From NCBI GenBank assembly GCA_041737835.1, contig JBGSQY010000049.1: a stretch of 64,000 nucleotides of DNA; one strand, written 5' to 3'. Below are positions 40,135-49,774 of the stretch, piece after piece. Numbering within the stretch: position 1 is the stretch's first letter; each line of letters opens with the position of its first letter. The position numbers were made by a program, and so were the translations under genes. The notes under the pieces were generated by a model. The model was not told the DNA's origin. It made no database searches and saw nothing but the letters and a program-made list of their open reading frames with translations. The stretch is from Bythopirellula sp041737835. Its GTDB lineage: Bacteria > Planctomycetota > Planctomycetia > Pirellulales > Lacipirellulaceae.

Positions 40135-42606
40135 TTATTCGGGTGAAACACGGGCTAGCTCGCCGTTCAGTTGGATGATTCCGTCGATCGCGTCGACTTT
40201 GATGCTCTTGCCACCGTACTTCACTTCGATGGGCGTCTGCGGCGACTTCAGTACGCATGCGGTGAGTTTTCCATTCTTCCATTCGAGATCGATCTCCGCG
40301 CCGCCGCGCAGTCGCAGGCCGGTGACTTGGCCGTTTGGCCAAGCCTGGGGCAGCGCTGGCAACAACTCCACCAGCACCGCGCCGTCCTCGGTTTTCAAAT
40401 GTGATTGGACCAGCATCTCGCAAATGCCGCTGGTCGCGCCGAAGTTGCCGTCGATTTGAAACGGTGGGTGCGCGTCGAGCAGATTCAAGTAGACCCCGCC
40501 GCCACCGTCGTACTTTGTGTCTTTGATGCCGGTCGGACGGAGCAAGCGGGTCAGCAAGCGATGGGCGTGGTCACCATCGTGCAATCGGGCCCAAAAATTA
40601 ATCTTCCAAGCGAGCGACCAGCCGGTGCCGTCATCGCCGCGGGTTTCCAAGGTTTTACGCGCGGCGGCGGCTAACTCCGGAGTCGTCGTCGGCGAAATTT
40701 GCCGCCCAGGATGGAGAGCAAACAAATGCGAGATGTGCCGATGGTGCGGATCGGCCTCTTCAAAATCTTGATACCACTCCTGCAAGGTTCCACGCTTGGA
40801 AATCTTAAGCGGATAGAGCTTCTCGCGTTTGGCGATCAGTTGTTCGCGAAATTCCTGGTCGATATCCAACAGCTCGCTGGCTTCGATCAGGTTGCTGAAC
40901 AGGTCCCAAGTGATTTCCATGTCGGAAGTCGACGCCATCGAAACCGATTCATGCTGACCCTGCCACAAGAACTTGTTTTCCGGCGAAGTCGACGGGATCG
41001 TGACCAAGTGACCGTCTTGATCTTCTACTAAATAATCAAGCAAGAACTCGGCGGCCCCTTTCATGACGGGGTAAGCCTTTTCTCGTAAGAAATCTCGATC
41101 GCCCGTGAATTGGTAATGCTCCCACAGATGTTGGCAGAGCCACGCCCCACCCATCTGCCAGTTCGCCCACACGGGATCCCCTTCGCCAAAATTCCCCACA
41201 GGGCAAGACAGCCGCCACAGATCGACATTGTGATGGGCGCACCAACCATCCATGCCATAAGTGACTTCCGCAGTACGCTGGCCCGTGACCGCGAGTTCTT
41301 CGATCATGGTGAGCAGCGGCTCGTGCAGTTCGGAAAGATTGGCCGGCTCGGCCAGCCAGTAATTCATTTCGGTGTTGATGTTTACCGTGTAATTGGAACT
41401 CCACGGCGGACGCATCTTGTCGTTCCAGAGGCCTTGCAAGTTGGCCGGCTGTTCCCCTGGGCGAGAAGACGCAATCAACAAATAGCGGCCGTATTGAAAC
41501 AGGAGCGCGGCCAGATCAGGATCGTCCGCCCCCTCGGTAGCGGCCTGCAAACGCTCGGGCATCAACATGTCCCGGCGCTCGTGCCCACCTAAATCGATGG
41601 CCACGCGATTGAATAAGTTTCCGTAGTAGGCCTGGTGACGTTTAAGCAGAACATCGTTGTCGAATTCGCTGGCAATGTCTAAATCACGCAGTGGCTGAAT
41701 CGTTTCGTCGATTCCCTCGCCATCGGGCAATTTAACAAAGCCATTGAAGCTCGTATCACAGGCCAGCAACAACGTGACACTCCGGCAATCTTTCGCGACG
41801 ATCTTTTTGTCCTCAACGGTGATTTCACCGCCATCGTGTTGCACGCGAATTCTCGTGCAAAATCGCATTCCCGTTCCGCGTTTGTCATCACGCTGGATGA
41901 TGGGATTCTCGACCTGTTGATATGAGGGAGCAACATGAATGGGCGCGTGGCCACTCATCAGAAAATCGCCGTTCTCCGCACGAGATAGCTTGTGCTCCAG
42001 CAAGCTGTCCAGCGAAATTTCAAAGCTCATCCCTTGGGGATCGTCGGTTTGCAATTCCATGACAAACACTTGATCGGGGTAGCTCACAAACATTTTGCGA
42101 GAATGCTTATGTCCGTTTTCTTGGTATTCGACTTCAGCCACCGCGTCGGTAATGTCGAGGCTGCGTTGATAGTTGCTCGGTTTTCCTTGATTGAGAAACT
42201 TAATCCGCAGATTCCCGAGCGGCAAATACGACTGCGAATAGGCCCCTTGGAGTTTTTTGGTGAGCTCGCCCGCTTCGTGAAATTTTTCGGCCAGAACAAG
42301 CTCGCGAATTTTCGGCAGAAATTCCTTGCCGGCGGCGCTATTCCAATCGTACGGTGCCCCGGACCAAAGCGTGCTTTCGTTGAGCGTAATGGTTTCCTCA
42401 TCGACGCCGCCAAAAACCATCACACCCAGTCGGCCATTGCCTAACGGCAAAGCCTCTTTTTCCCAGTCCGTGGCGGGATTGTCGTATTTGAGCGCAAGAT
42501 GATCGGCAGGAACTGCCTGGGCCTGCGCACAAAACAAAGCTGTGAACAGGATCAACAGAGCGATGCGCAAAGGCTCAGTCTGCGTTAATTTTTTCAAGAT
42601 CAGCAT
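40135..42606 (-). CDS. GH95 alpha-L-fucosidase/galactosidase, secreted (first of tandem pair)
   Basis: An 823-residue glycoside hydrolase with a signal sequence (ALLILFTALFCAQAQA). The N-terminal beta-sandwich begins PATDWEKEALPLGNGRLGVMVFGG with LNESTLWSGAPYDW. The (alpha/alpha)6 catalytic domain carries the residues expected for GH95: two Asn in VNINTEMNYW, the acid Glu in PSTSPEN, and Asp in IDGNFGATSGICEML. Family members remove terminal L-fucose, and sometimes L-galactose, from glycans by inversion. Its ATG overlaps the end of the upstream GH95 by 32 bases, so they are translationally linked; a TTG at 42570 is an alternative start. Confidence 0.93.
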   Translation of the reverse strand: MLILKKLTQTEPLRIALLILFTALFCAQAQAVPADHLALKYDNPATDWEKEALPLGNGRLGVMVFGGVDEETITLNESTLWSGAPYDWNSAAGKEFLPKIRELVLAEKFHEAGELTKKLQGAYSQSYLPLGNLRIKFLNQGKPSNYQRSLDITDAVAEVEYQENGHKHSRKMFVSYPDQVFVMELQTDDPQGMSFEISLDSLLEHKLSRAENGDFLMSGHAPIHVAPSYQQVENPIIQRDDKRGTGMRFCTRIRVQHDGGEITVEDKKIVAKDCRSVTLLLACDTSFNGFVKLPDGEGIDETIQPLRDLDIASEFDNDVLLKRHQAYYGNLFNRVAIDLGGHERRDMLMPERLQAATEGADDPDLAALLFQYGRYLLIASSRPGEQPANLQGLWNDKMRPPWSSNYTVNINTEMNYWLAEPANLSELHEPLLTMIEELAVTGQRTAEVTYGMDGWCAHHNVDLWRLSCPVGNFGEGDPVWANWQMGGAWLCQHLWEHYQFTGDRDFLREKAYPVMKGAAEFLLDYLVEDQDGHLVTIPSTSPENKFLWQGQHESVSMASTSDMEITWDLFSNLIEASELLDIDQEFREQLIAKREKLYPLKISKRGTLQEWYQDFEEADPHHRHISHLFALHPGRQISPTTTPELAAAARKTLETRGDDGTGWSLAWKINFWARLHDGDHAHRLLTRLLRPTGIKDTKYDGGGGVYLNLLDAHPPFQIDGNFGATSGICEMLVQSHLKTEDGAVLVELLPALPQAWPNGQVTGLRLRGGAEIDLEWKNGKLTACVLKSPQTPIEVKYGGKSIKVDAIDGIIQLNGELARVSPE

Positions 42607-44956
42607 CGAGAAATATTTCTTTATTGGCGGGTAATTCTAGTTTCACTTCCTGGCCATCATAGCGAACAACGACTGGCTTACCGAGTGTTGAATGCAGTTT
42701 GCATCCGTTGAGTTTGCCATCCGACCAGTCCAGTTCGACCACAAAGCCACCGCGCGTGTGAAGCCCCGTCACTTTTCCTTGGGGCCAAACGCTCGGCAAT
42801 GCAGGAAGTAGGTCGATGATCGTTGTGCCCTCCTCATCCTTGAGATGCGATTGCACGAGCATCTCGCAAATTCCATTGGTCGCACCGAAATTGCCGTCGA
42901 TTTGAAACGGCGGATGCGCATCAAACAGATTCGGATAGACACCACCACCATTGTGCTTAGCTTTGGGGGAGCCCGTAAGCGTCAGCAGATTGTCCAGAAT
43001 TTTGTAAGCATAATCGCCATCGCGCAAGCGCGCCCAGAGATTGATCTTCCAGGCGAGTGACCAACCCGTGCCACCGTCGCCGCGCATTTCCAGTGACTTC
43101 TTCGCGGCCTCAAACAACTCGGGAGTTTCAGGCGTGATTTCATCGCCGGGAAAGAGCCCCCACAAATGGGATACATGCCGATGACGGTTCTGGGGATCGT
43201 CAACATCTTCCAGCCATTCTTGCAATTGCCCATGTTGGCCGATTTTATTGGGAGCGATTCGCTTGGACATCTCATCCAGTTCCGCCGCAAACTCGGCGTC
43301 AACGCCTAGCGTCTTTGCCGCGGCACTCGTATTGGCAAACAGGTCGCGAATGATTTGGTGATCCATCGTGGGCCCCAGCACCAATCCTCCTTGTTCGGGC
43401 GAATTGCTCGGGCCACTGATCAGCCATTTTTCAGGAGTGCGCGGATCGACGATGAGCGTATCGGCGAAAAACTCAGCGGCTCCTTTCATCAATGGGTAGG
43501 CCGTCTCGCGGAGAAAGACTTCATCGCCCGTGTGCTGATAATGCCACCACAGATGTTGGCACAACCAAGCTCCTCCTGTGGGCCAGATGCCGTGATTCGA
43601 CGCATTTATCGGAGCCGTGCCGCGCCACAAATCAAAGTTGTGGTGCAACACCCAACCCCGTGCTTTGTAGTGCTCGCGAGCGGTTTCCGCACCCGATGCG
43701 GCCAGTTCCTTCATCGCGGCGAAGAGTGGCTCACAACATACTCCCAAGCCACAAGCCTCCGCGGGCCAGTAGTTCATCTCCGCATTGATGTTGCTTGTGT
43801 ATTTGCTATCCCAAGGGGGAGCCAATTGGTCGTTCCAAACCCCTTGCAAATTGGCCGGCTGATCTCCGGGGCGGCTGGATGCGATCAATAAATAGCGGCC
43901 ATAGTGAAACAGCAACGCCGCCAGTTGGGGATCGCTCACTGATTTCGCGGCGAGAACTCGCTCGTCGGTTGGCAGATCATTCGTAACGTCATCGCCAAGA
44001 GTGAGCGTCACCCGGCGAAACAGTTCTTGATGATCTTTGATATGATTGTCTTCAAGCTGCTTAACAGTTTTCTCAGTAGCTTTGCTCAGATCGTCTCGAC
44101 TGCGAGAAACCGGATCGGCGGAAATATCTCGAAAGTCGACGTGGTTGGTCGCGGCGGTGAGTAGCAATGTTGCCTGCGTGGCATTCTCGACACTAATCGC
44201 GTCGGCACTTTGTTGCACTTGGCCATCGGTTTCAAAACAGGCCAGATGGGCCGCGAATTTCATTTGTCCTTGAGGATTTCCTGCCCGCTGATTGTCGCTA
44301 GCGCGAACTCGCCCCGTCATGAGCTGCGTGTGGTCATTGGCCGCAGTCAATTCAATCTCAGTTTGCGGGCTCGTCAATTTCGCCGTAAACGAGAGCTTAC
44401 CTGGCCGATCACACGACAACTTGATGACAACCACGCGGTCGGGATAGCTGGCGAATGTCTGGCGAGTATATTTCACGCCGTCGACTTCATAAGTTGTCGT
44501 GATCGTGGCGGTATCGAGATCGAGCTCTCGTTTGTAGTTGCTGTAGTTTTCGTGTTTAGTAAACACCAATTCAATATCCCCAAAAGGTTGATACGCCATC
44601 TGCCCCAAAGGTTGGGACATAAACTCTCGCCCGGCCAACTCCTCGGCTTCCTGTTGCTTACCTGCGAAGAGCAACTCCCGTATCTCGGGCAAAAAACGGT
44701 AGGCTCCTGGGTGAGCGTAGCTATGCGGTCCGCCGCTCCAGAGTGTGTCTTCGTTAAATTGGTATTTCGCCTGCGTAACGCCGCCAAAATCCATCACGCC
44801 CATGCGACCGTTGCCAACCGGCAGCGCTTCAACCCACTGGGTGGCGGGCTCATGATATTGAAGCAACCACGGAGAACTGAGTGCTGGTGTCATTAAAGAC
44901 AGCACTACCACGGCTTGAAAGAACAAGGTGTGCAAAAATGCGTGGTGAGTTTGCAA
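42575..44956 (-). CDS. GH95 alpha-L-fucosidase/galactosidase, secreted (second of tandem pair)
   Basis: A 793-residue paralogue of the adjacent gene and the first to be transcribed. Signal peptide: FFQAVVVLSLMTPALSSP. Same motifs: ALPVGNGRMGVMDFGG, FNEDTLWSGGPHSY, SNINAEMNYW, SNSPEQG and IDGNFGATNGICEML. Overall sequence similarity between the two is clear but the surface loops differ, suggesting different linkage preference. Both are divergent from the putative fucose-oxidation genes, so they probably release fucose from extracellular glycans. Confidence 0.93.
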   Translation of the reverse strand: MQTHHAFLHTLFFQAVVVLSLMTPALSSPWLLQYHEPATQWVEALPVGNGRMGVMDFGGVTQAKYQFNEDTLWSGGPHSYAHPGAYRFLPEIRELLFAGKQQEAEELAGREFMSQPLGQMAYQPFGDIELVFTKHENYSNYKRELDLDTATITTTYEVDGVKYTRQTFASYPDRVVVIKLSCDRPGKLSFTAKLTSPQTEIELTAANDHTQLMTGRVRASDNQRAGNPQGQMKFAAHLACFETDGQVQQSADAISVENATQATLLLTAATNHVDFRDISADPVSRSRDDLSKATEKTVKQLEDNHIKDHQELFRRVTLTLGDDVTNDLPTDERVLAAKSVSDPQLAALLFHYGRYLLIASSRPGDQPANLQGVWNDQLAPPWDSKYTSNINAEMNYWPAEACGLGVCCEPLFAAMKELAASGAETAREHYKARGWVLHHNFDLWRGTAPINASNHGIWPTGGAWLCQHLWWHYQHTGDEVFLRETAYPLMKGAAEFFADTLIVDPRTPEKWLISGPSNSPEQGGLVLGPTMDHQIIRDLFANTSAAAKTLGVDAEFAAELDEMSKRIAPNKIGQHGQLQEWLEDVDDPQNRHRHVSHLWGLFPGDEITPETPELFEAAKKSLEMRGDGGTGWSLAWKINLWARLRDGDYAYKILDNLLTLTGSPKAKHNGGGVYPNLFDAHPPFQIDGNFGATNGICEMLVQSHLKDEEGTTIIDLLPALPSVWPQGKVTGLHTRGGFVVELDWSDGKLNGCKLHSTLGKPVVVRYDGQEVKLELPANKEIFLDADLEKINAD

Positions 44957-45163
44957 AGAAGAGTTCCTTCAACGAGCTTTCGATACCGAGAATAGCGAAC
45001 GATAAGGGAGAAATTTAGCAGAGTAAACAATCGCCAATTTCCAAGACTCTGTCTCCAAGGTATCCTAAGAAATTCATCTTGGCGAGCAATTGCATTCTCG
45101 GTCAATGTGATTGCGTGCAATAGTTCTTTTCAATCTTAGGGCGGACCTGCCGCCGCGAATGTA
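44957..45163. promoter_or_regulatory. Divergent promoter region between GH95 genes and sugar-oxidation genes
   Basis: A 207-base gap between two divergently transcribed units. Near the plus-strand gene it holds GCAATTGC (45086-45093), a perfect palindrome, and a wider inverted pair ATTGCA/TGCAAT (45089-45094 and 45116-45121). These could be operator half sites, but no regulator is encoded nearby. No clear -10/-35 pair was found. Confidence 0.3.
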
Positions 45164-46441
45164 ATGGCAATAACAGCTCCTCAGCCGACAACGCTCGGCA
45201 TGACACCTTCGTTTGGCTTCGGCGATCGCATCGGTTTGGCGACACCAGGACACTTAGCCGCGCTGCGAAAAGCGGGCGGCGGCATCGCTCCGATCTTTGC
45301 GCAGCAGTCGATTCGCGAAATGGCCCGCACCAGCCGCAGCCCTGAAGGCGTAATGAACGACGCACTGCAGGCACTCACTGCTGGCGGTTGGATCGATGCT
45401 CACGGCGCCGACGCCGATCACCTCAAAACGCGCGAAGATGTCGACCGCACCGCGGCGGCGGGGTTTACTTTTTTCACGATCGATCCCTCGGGGCACGTCG
45501 ACCAAATGGCCGACGACTATGATGAAGCGACCGTGCGCGCCAAATTTCAAGATATCAAGGAATACGCCGGTTGGGTTCCCGGCTACAAGGGTAACGAAGT
45601 CAAGCTCGCCAGCGGCTCGACGATTAATTTCGATGAACTGGCGGTGCTGCGTGCGGCGGTGAAATATGGCCGTGCCATCCGCGAAGCGATTGAACTGGCG
45701 ATCTACATTCGCCAGGTACAGGAAGAAGCCAATCGGCCGTTTGAAATCGAACTATCCGTCGACGAAACCGAACAGCCAACGACGCTCGCCGAGCACTTTA
45801 TTATCGCCGAGCAATGTTTGGCCAACGACATGAAGCTCGTGTCGCTTGCTCCGCGGTTTATCGGCCACTTTGAAAAAGGGGTCGACTACATCGGTGACCT
45901 GGCTGCGCTCGACAAATCGTTGAACGACCACGCCGCGATTGCTCGGCAACTCGGGCCTTACAAAATCAGTTTGCATTCGGGATCAGACAAAGTTTCGATG
46001 TACGCGGCTTTGTCGCGAGCCACCCAAGGGCAGTTTCACGTCAAAACCGCTGGCACATCTTATTTGGAAGCACTCAGGGTTGTGGCAATTCACGAGCCCG
46101 AGCTTTTCCGCGAGCTTTGTGAGTTCAGTTGTTCGCGCTACAACACCGATCGGGCGACTTATCACGTGCACGCCACGTTGGAAACGGTGCCTGCGCCCAG
46201 CGATTTGAGCGACACGGATCTCGTCAAGAAATATCTGGAACGCTGGGAAGATGTTCCCAACGGCAAGGGATTCACCGAAGCGGGGCGGCAGATTTTGCAC
46301 TGCACGTTCGGTTCGGTGCTCACCGATGACCGCTTCGGCAAATTGGTGCGGCAATGCTTGGCCGACCATCAAGACACGTATTCCGAGGTTCTGGAAGAGC
46401 ACTTTGCTCGTCATCTCGATGCTTTGCGAGCAGGCATGTAA
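45164..46441 (+). CDS. UxaE family (tagaturonate epimerase-like) protein
   Basis: A 425-residue protein resembling the UxaE family. Recognisable blocks are SFGFGDRIGLATPGHLAALRK, DPSGHVDQMADDYDE, EIELSVDETEQPTTLAEHF, VSLAPRFIGHFEKGVDYIGDL and KISLHSGSDKVSMYAAL. UxaE epimerises D-tagaturonate to D-fructuronate in hexuronate catabolism. In this cluster of fucose-type oxidation genes, its true substrate is likely a related sugar acid or deoxysugar derivative. It is the first gene of a run of five. Confidence 0.78.
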   Translation: MAITAPQPTTLGMTPSFGFGDRIGLATPGHLAALRKAGGGIAPIFAQQSIREMARTSRSPEGVMNDALQALTAGGWIDAHGADADHLKTREDVDRTAAAGFTFFTIDPSGHVDQMADDYDEATVRAKFQDIKEYAGWVPGYKGNEVKLASGSTINFDELAVLRAAVKYGRAIREAIELAIYIRQVQEEANRPFEIELSVDETEQPTTLAEHFIIAEQCLANDMKLVSLAPRFIGHFEKGVDYIGDLAALDKSLNDHAAIARQLGPYKISLHSGSDKVSMYAALSRATQGQFHVKTAGTSYLEALRVVAIHEPELFRELCEFSCSRYNTDRATYHVHATLETVPAPSDLSDTDLVKKYLERWEDVPNGKGFTEAGRQILHCTFGSVLTDDRFGKLVRQCLADHQDTYSEVLEEHFARHLDALRAGM

Positions 46442-46454
46442 GCCAGCAATCGCC

Positions 46455-47492
46455 ATGAAATTCACGGCATTAGGCAATACGGGCTTACAAGTTCCACGCA
46501 TCGTTTTTGGCACAAGCTGCTTGGGCAACTTATACGAAGCTTTGCCCGATGAGACCAAACTTGCCATCTCGCGCGAGTGGTTCGCGCATCAAGAGCCACC
46601 CGTGGTGATCGATACAGCCGGCAAATACGGGGCGGGACTCGCACTGGAAATGATAGGCCGCAATCTGCGCGAGTTGGAGATCGATCCCAAGCGGATCATC
46701 ATCTCCAACAAACTCGGTTGGAAGCGCGTTCCGCTGACCACGCCAGAGCCGACCTTTGAACCGGGGGCGTGGGTGGATCTCGAGCATGATGCCGTCCAGT
46801 GCATTAGCTATGAAGGGATTCTTGAATGTTGGCAGCAAGGTTGCGAATTGCTTGGCCCTGGTTACTCGCCCCAGTTGCTCTCCGTTCACGATCCGGACGA
46901 ATACTTGGCGAGCGCGAAATCGCCAGCTGAGCGCGAACAACGATTTGCTGATATTCTGGGAGCGTATCGGGCACTCCAAGAACTTAAGGCTGCTGGCAAG
47001 GCACAAGCGATCGGCATCGGTTCCAAAGACTGGCGGGTGATTCAAGAAGTGGAACGCGAAACAGAACTCGATTGGGTGATGCTGGCCAACAGTTTGACGA
47101 TTTATCGTCATCCCCCTGAACTGCTAGAGTTTGTGGCCAAACTAAATCGCCAGAATATCGCGATCATCAATTCCGCCGTGTTCCACGCAGGATTTCTCGT
47201 TGGAGGAAAGTTTTTCGATTACCGCGTTGTGACACCAAACGAGAATCCCGACTTGTTTGTTTGGCGTGAAAATTTCTTGAACATCTGTCAGAAACACATG
47301 GTAAAACCGGCCACGGTTTGTGTTCAGTTCGGCCTGACCGTGCCAGGGGTGTTGGCCGTGTCGCTCAATACGAGCGATCCCGCTCGGATCGCCGATAATG
47401 TGTCAGCCGTGCAAGCCTCGATCCCCGCTGAATTTTGGTATGATGCCAAGCAAGCGGGGCTCATTGCAGCCGACTACCCGTACGTTGGATAA
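46455..47492 (+). CDS. Aldo/keto reductase, candidate L-fucose dehydrogenase
   Basis: A 345-residue TIM-barrel NAD(P) oxidoreductase. It has LGNTGLQVPRIVFGTSCLGN, VVIDTAGKYGAGLALEMIG (the Asp-Tyr pair), ISNKLGWKR (Lys), SVHDPDEYL (His), and a C-terminal cofactor-binding stretch VQFGLTVPGVLAVSLNTS. Family members of this subgroup include pyridoxal and L-fucose/D-arabinose dehydrogenases that oxidise the sugar to its lactone, matching the lactonase two genes on. The ATG at 46455 lies 14 bases after the uxaE-like stop; the longer frame runs back into it. Confidence 0.8.
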   Translation: MKFTALGNTGLQVPRIVFGTSCLGNLYEALPDETKLAISREWFAHQEPPVVIDTAGKYGAGLALEMIGRNLRELEIDPKRIIISNKLGWKRVPLTTPEPTFEPGAWVDLEHDAVQCISYEGILECWQQGCELLGPGYSPQLLSVHDPDEYLASAKSPAEREQRFADILGAYRALQELKAAGKAQAIGIGSKDWRVIQEVERETELDWVMLANSLTIYRHPPELLEFVAKLNRQNIAIINSAVFHAGFLVGGKFFDYRVVTPNENPDLFVWRENFLNICQKHMVKPATVCVQFGLTVPGVLAVSLNTSDPARIADNVSAVQASIPAEFWYDAKQAGLIAADYPYVG

Positions 47493-47509
47493 ATTGTGGG
47501 AGATTCTTC

Positions 47510-47899
47510 ATGCTTAAGTCTGGGATATTGAATCCACAGATCAATTCGCTTTTGAGTCGTGTGCGACACACCAACACGTTGGTGATCGCCGACCGCGGCT
47601 TTCCGTTTTGGCCGACGATCGAGACGGTCGATATCTCTCTGATTGACGGGATTCCGACGGTGCTCGAAGTTTTGCGGGCCGTGCAGCAGAACTTCGTGAT
47701 TGGCAAAGCCTGGATGGCCGAAGAGTTTTTGGCGAATAACACCAAGCAAGTCATCGATCAGTACGCATCGGCATTTGAGGGGATCGAATTGACACACGAG
47801 GCGCACGTCGAATTCAAACATCGCGTCCCCCAGGCCATCGGCCTCATACGCACAGGAGAGACGATTCAATACGCCAACATGATTTTGGAATCGGCCTGA
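47510..47899 (+). CDS. RbsD/FucU family mutarotase
   Basis: A 129-residue protein with RVRHTNTLVIADRGFPFWP, the active-site region of RbsD/FucU (His and Asp), and a C-terminal TGETIQYANMILESA, where the Tyr-x-Asn is conserved. FucU interconverts the alpha and beta forms of L-fucose. It sits between the dehydrogenase and the lactonase, supplying the anomer that the dehydrogenase uses. RbsD (ribose pyranase) is the alternative reading. Confidence 0.87.
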   Translation: MLKSGILNPQINSLLSRVRHTNTLVIADRGFPFWPTIETVDISLIDGIPTVLEVLRAVQQNFVIGKAWMAEEFLANNTKQVIDQYASAFEGIELTHEAHVEFKHRVPQAIGLIRTGETIQYANMILESA

Positions 47900-47900
47900 C

Positions 47901-48731
47901 ATGAAAATCGATGCCCATCATCATTTCTGGCAATACAATTCTGAGGAGTTTGGTTGGATCGACGATTCTCTCGAGCGGATTCGTCGCAACTTTTTGCCCG
48001 CCGATTTGCAGACAGAAATTCAAGCTGCTGGCGTTGATGGGGTCGTTTCCGTCCAAGCCCGTCAATCGCTTGAAGAAACCCAGTGGCTACTCGATTTGGC
48101 TTCCGCAAACGATTTTCTCAAAGGAGTCGTCGGCTGGGTGCCACTTGTCGACGAGAATGTTCACCAACACCTGGAACAGTTTGGCACGAACCCTAAGTTC
48201 AAAGCTGTACGCCACGTGGTGCAAGCTGAGCCCGATGACGAATTTATTCTCCGCAAAAATTTCAGCGCGGGAATCTCGGCGCTTCAAAAGTACGACTTAG
48301 TGTACGACATCCTGATTTTCGAGCGGCAACTACCCTATGCGATTCAATTCGTGGATCGCCATCCCGATCAAATTTTCGTCCTTGATCACATCGCCAAGCC
48401 ACGCATCAAAGAGAATCTGATCGAGGATTGGGCAACCAACATCCGCGAACTCGCCAAGCGGCCCAATGTCTTTTGCAAAGTCTCGGGCATGGTTACCGAA
48501 GCCGATTTCAAGTCGTGGACGCCGGAACAATTGAAACCCTATTGGGAAACGGTCCTCGCCGCGTTTGGTCCTGATCGACTGATGTTTGGTTCCGATTGGC
48601 CGGTTTGTTTGGTGGCTTGCGAATACGAACGCTGGTTGGGTGTCGTCGGTGAGTTTGCGGCTTCTCTTTCGTCAAGCGAGCAGGGGAGCTTGTTTGGTCA
48701 GACCGCTCAAAGAGTTTACAAACTCGCTTAA
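47901..48731 (+). CDS. Amidohydrolase, candidate L-fuconolactonase
   Basis: A 276-residue amidohydrolase_2 family protein. It starts with MKIDAHHHFW, the metal-binding HxH, and has VLDHIAKPRI (His) and LMFGSDWPV (the catalytic Asp). L-fuconolactone and L-rhamnonolactone hydrolases are of this type. Its start lies one base after the fucU-like stop. The role follows from domain type and context. Confidence 0.85.
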   Translation: MKIDAHHHFWQYNSEEFGWIDDSLERIRRNFLPADLQTEIQAAGVDGVVSVQARQSLEETQWLLDLASANDFLKGVVGWVPLVDENVHQHLEQFGTNPKFKAVRHVVQAEPDDEFILRKNFSAGISALQKYDLVYDILIFERQLPYAIQFVDRHPDQIFVLDHIAKPRIKENLIEDWATNIRELAKRPNVFCKVSGMVTEADFKSWTPEQLKPYWETVLAAFGPDRLMFGSDWPVCLVACEYERWLGVVGEFAASLSSSEQGSLFGQTAQRVYKLA

Positions 48732-48749
48732 ACGCTTCGAGAATTCTTC

Positions 48750-49769
48750 ATGAAAGCATTTGTTATCAATGAGCCCGGCAAGACTTCACTTGTCGAACGC
48801 GATCAACCACAGCCTGCGGCTGGGGAAGTCTTGCTCAAGGTGGCTTGCGTCGGTTTCTGTGGCAGCGATCTCAATACGTTTCGAGGTCTCAATCCGCTGG
48901 TGAGTTATCCGCGGATTCCCGGCCACGAAGTCAGCGGTGTGATCGTGGATGCCGCCCCCGATGCCTTAAAAGAATTTCAGCTTGGCCAAGAAGTCTTGGT
49001 CATGCCCTACACGGCCTGCGGCAAGTGCACCTCGTGCCGTTGTGGCCGCACGAATTGCTGTCAATTCAATCAAACGTTGGGCGTGCAACGCGACGGTGCG
49101 ATGGCCGAGTATATCGCTGTTCCCACTGAAAAACTTCTCGCTGCGCCAAGGCTTTCTTTGGCAGAACTTGCGCTCGTCGAACCACTCACGATTGGCTTTC
49201 ACGCAGTTGATCGGGGCCGTGTGACAAGCAACGACACTGTAGCGGTGCTCGGCTGCGGAGCCATTGGTTTGGGTGCGATCGCTGGCGCGGCGGCGCGCTG
49301 CGCCCGTGTGATCGCCGTCGATATTGACGATGCGAAACTAAAACTTGGCCGATTGTGTGGTGCCAGCGAAGTCATTCATTCCAGCCGAGAATCATTGCAC
49401 GAAGCTCTCGCCCAGCTGACCGCTGGTGACGGACCTCATGTCATCGTCGAAGCGATTGGCCTACCTCAAACTTTTCAAGCCGCGGTCTCGGAAGTTTGTT
49501 TCGCGGGCCGCGTCGTTTACATCGGCTATGCAAAGGCACCGGTCGAGTACGAAACCAAATACTTCGTGATGAAGGAACTCGATATTCTTGGTTCGCGCAA
49601 CGCCACGGCCCAAGATTTTCGCGATGTGATTCAACTCTTGGAAAGCGGCAAATTTCCCGTTCAAAGTGTGATTTCACACACAACGGATCTCGCCGGTGCG
49701 GGCGAACTGCTTCGCCAATGGAGCGAACGTCCCAGCGATTTCACCAAGATCCAAGTCGTGTTCGATTAG
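48750..49769 (+). CDS. Zinc-dependent alcohol/sugar dehydrogenase
   Basis: A 339-residue medium-chain dehydrogenase. The catalytic zinc site is GFCGSDLNTF and GHEVSG, the structural zinc lobe is CGKCTSCRCGRTNCC, and the NAD fold is VAVLGCGAIGLGAIAG. It resembles threonine/sorbitol/galactonate-type dehydrogenases. In the pathway it may oxidise 2-keto-3-deoxy-L-fuconate at C4, or act as the fucose dehydrogenase in place of the aldo/keto reductase. It lies 18 bases after the lactonase. Confidence 0.82.
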   Translation: MKAFVINEPGKTSLVERDQPQPAAGEVLLKVACVGFCGSDLNTFRGLNPLVSYPRIPGHEVSGVIVDAAPDALKEFQLGQEVLVMPYTACGKCTSCRCGRTNCCQFNQTLGVQRDGAMAEYIAVPTEKLLAAPRLSLAELALVEPLTIGFHAVDRGRVTSNDTVAVLGCGAIGLGAIAGAAARCARVIAVDIDDAKLKLGRLCGASEVIHSSRESLHEALAQLTAGDGPHVIVEAIGLPQTFQAAVSEVCFAGRVVYIGYAKAPVEYETKYFVMKELDILGSRNATAQDFRDVIQLLESGKFPVQSVISHTTDLAGAGELLRQWSERPSDFTKIQVVFD

Positions 49770-49774
49770 ACGAG

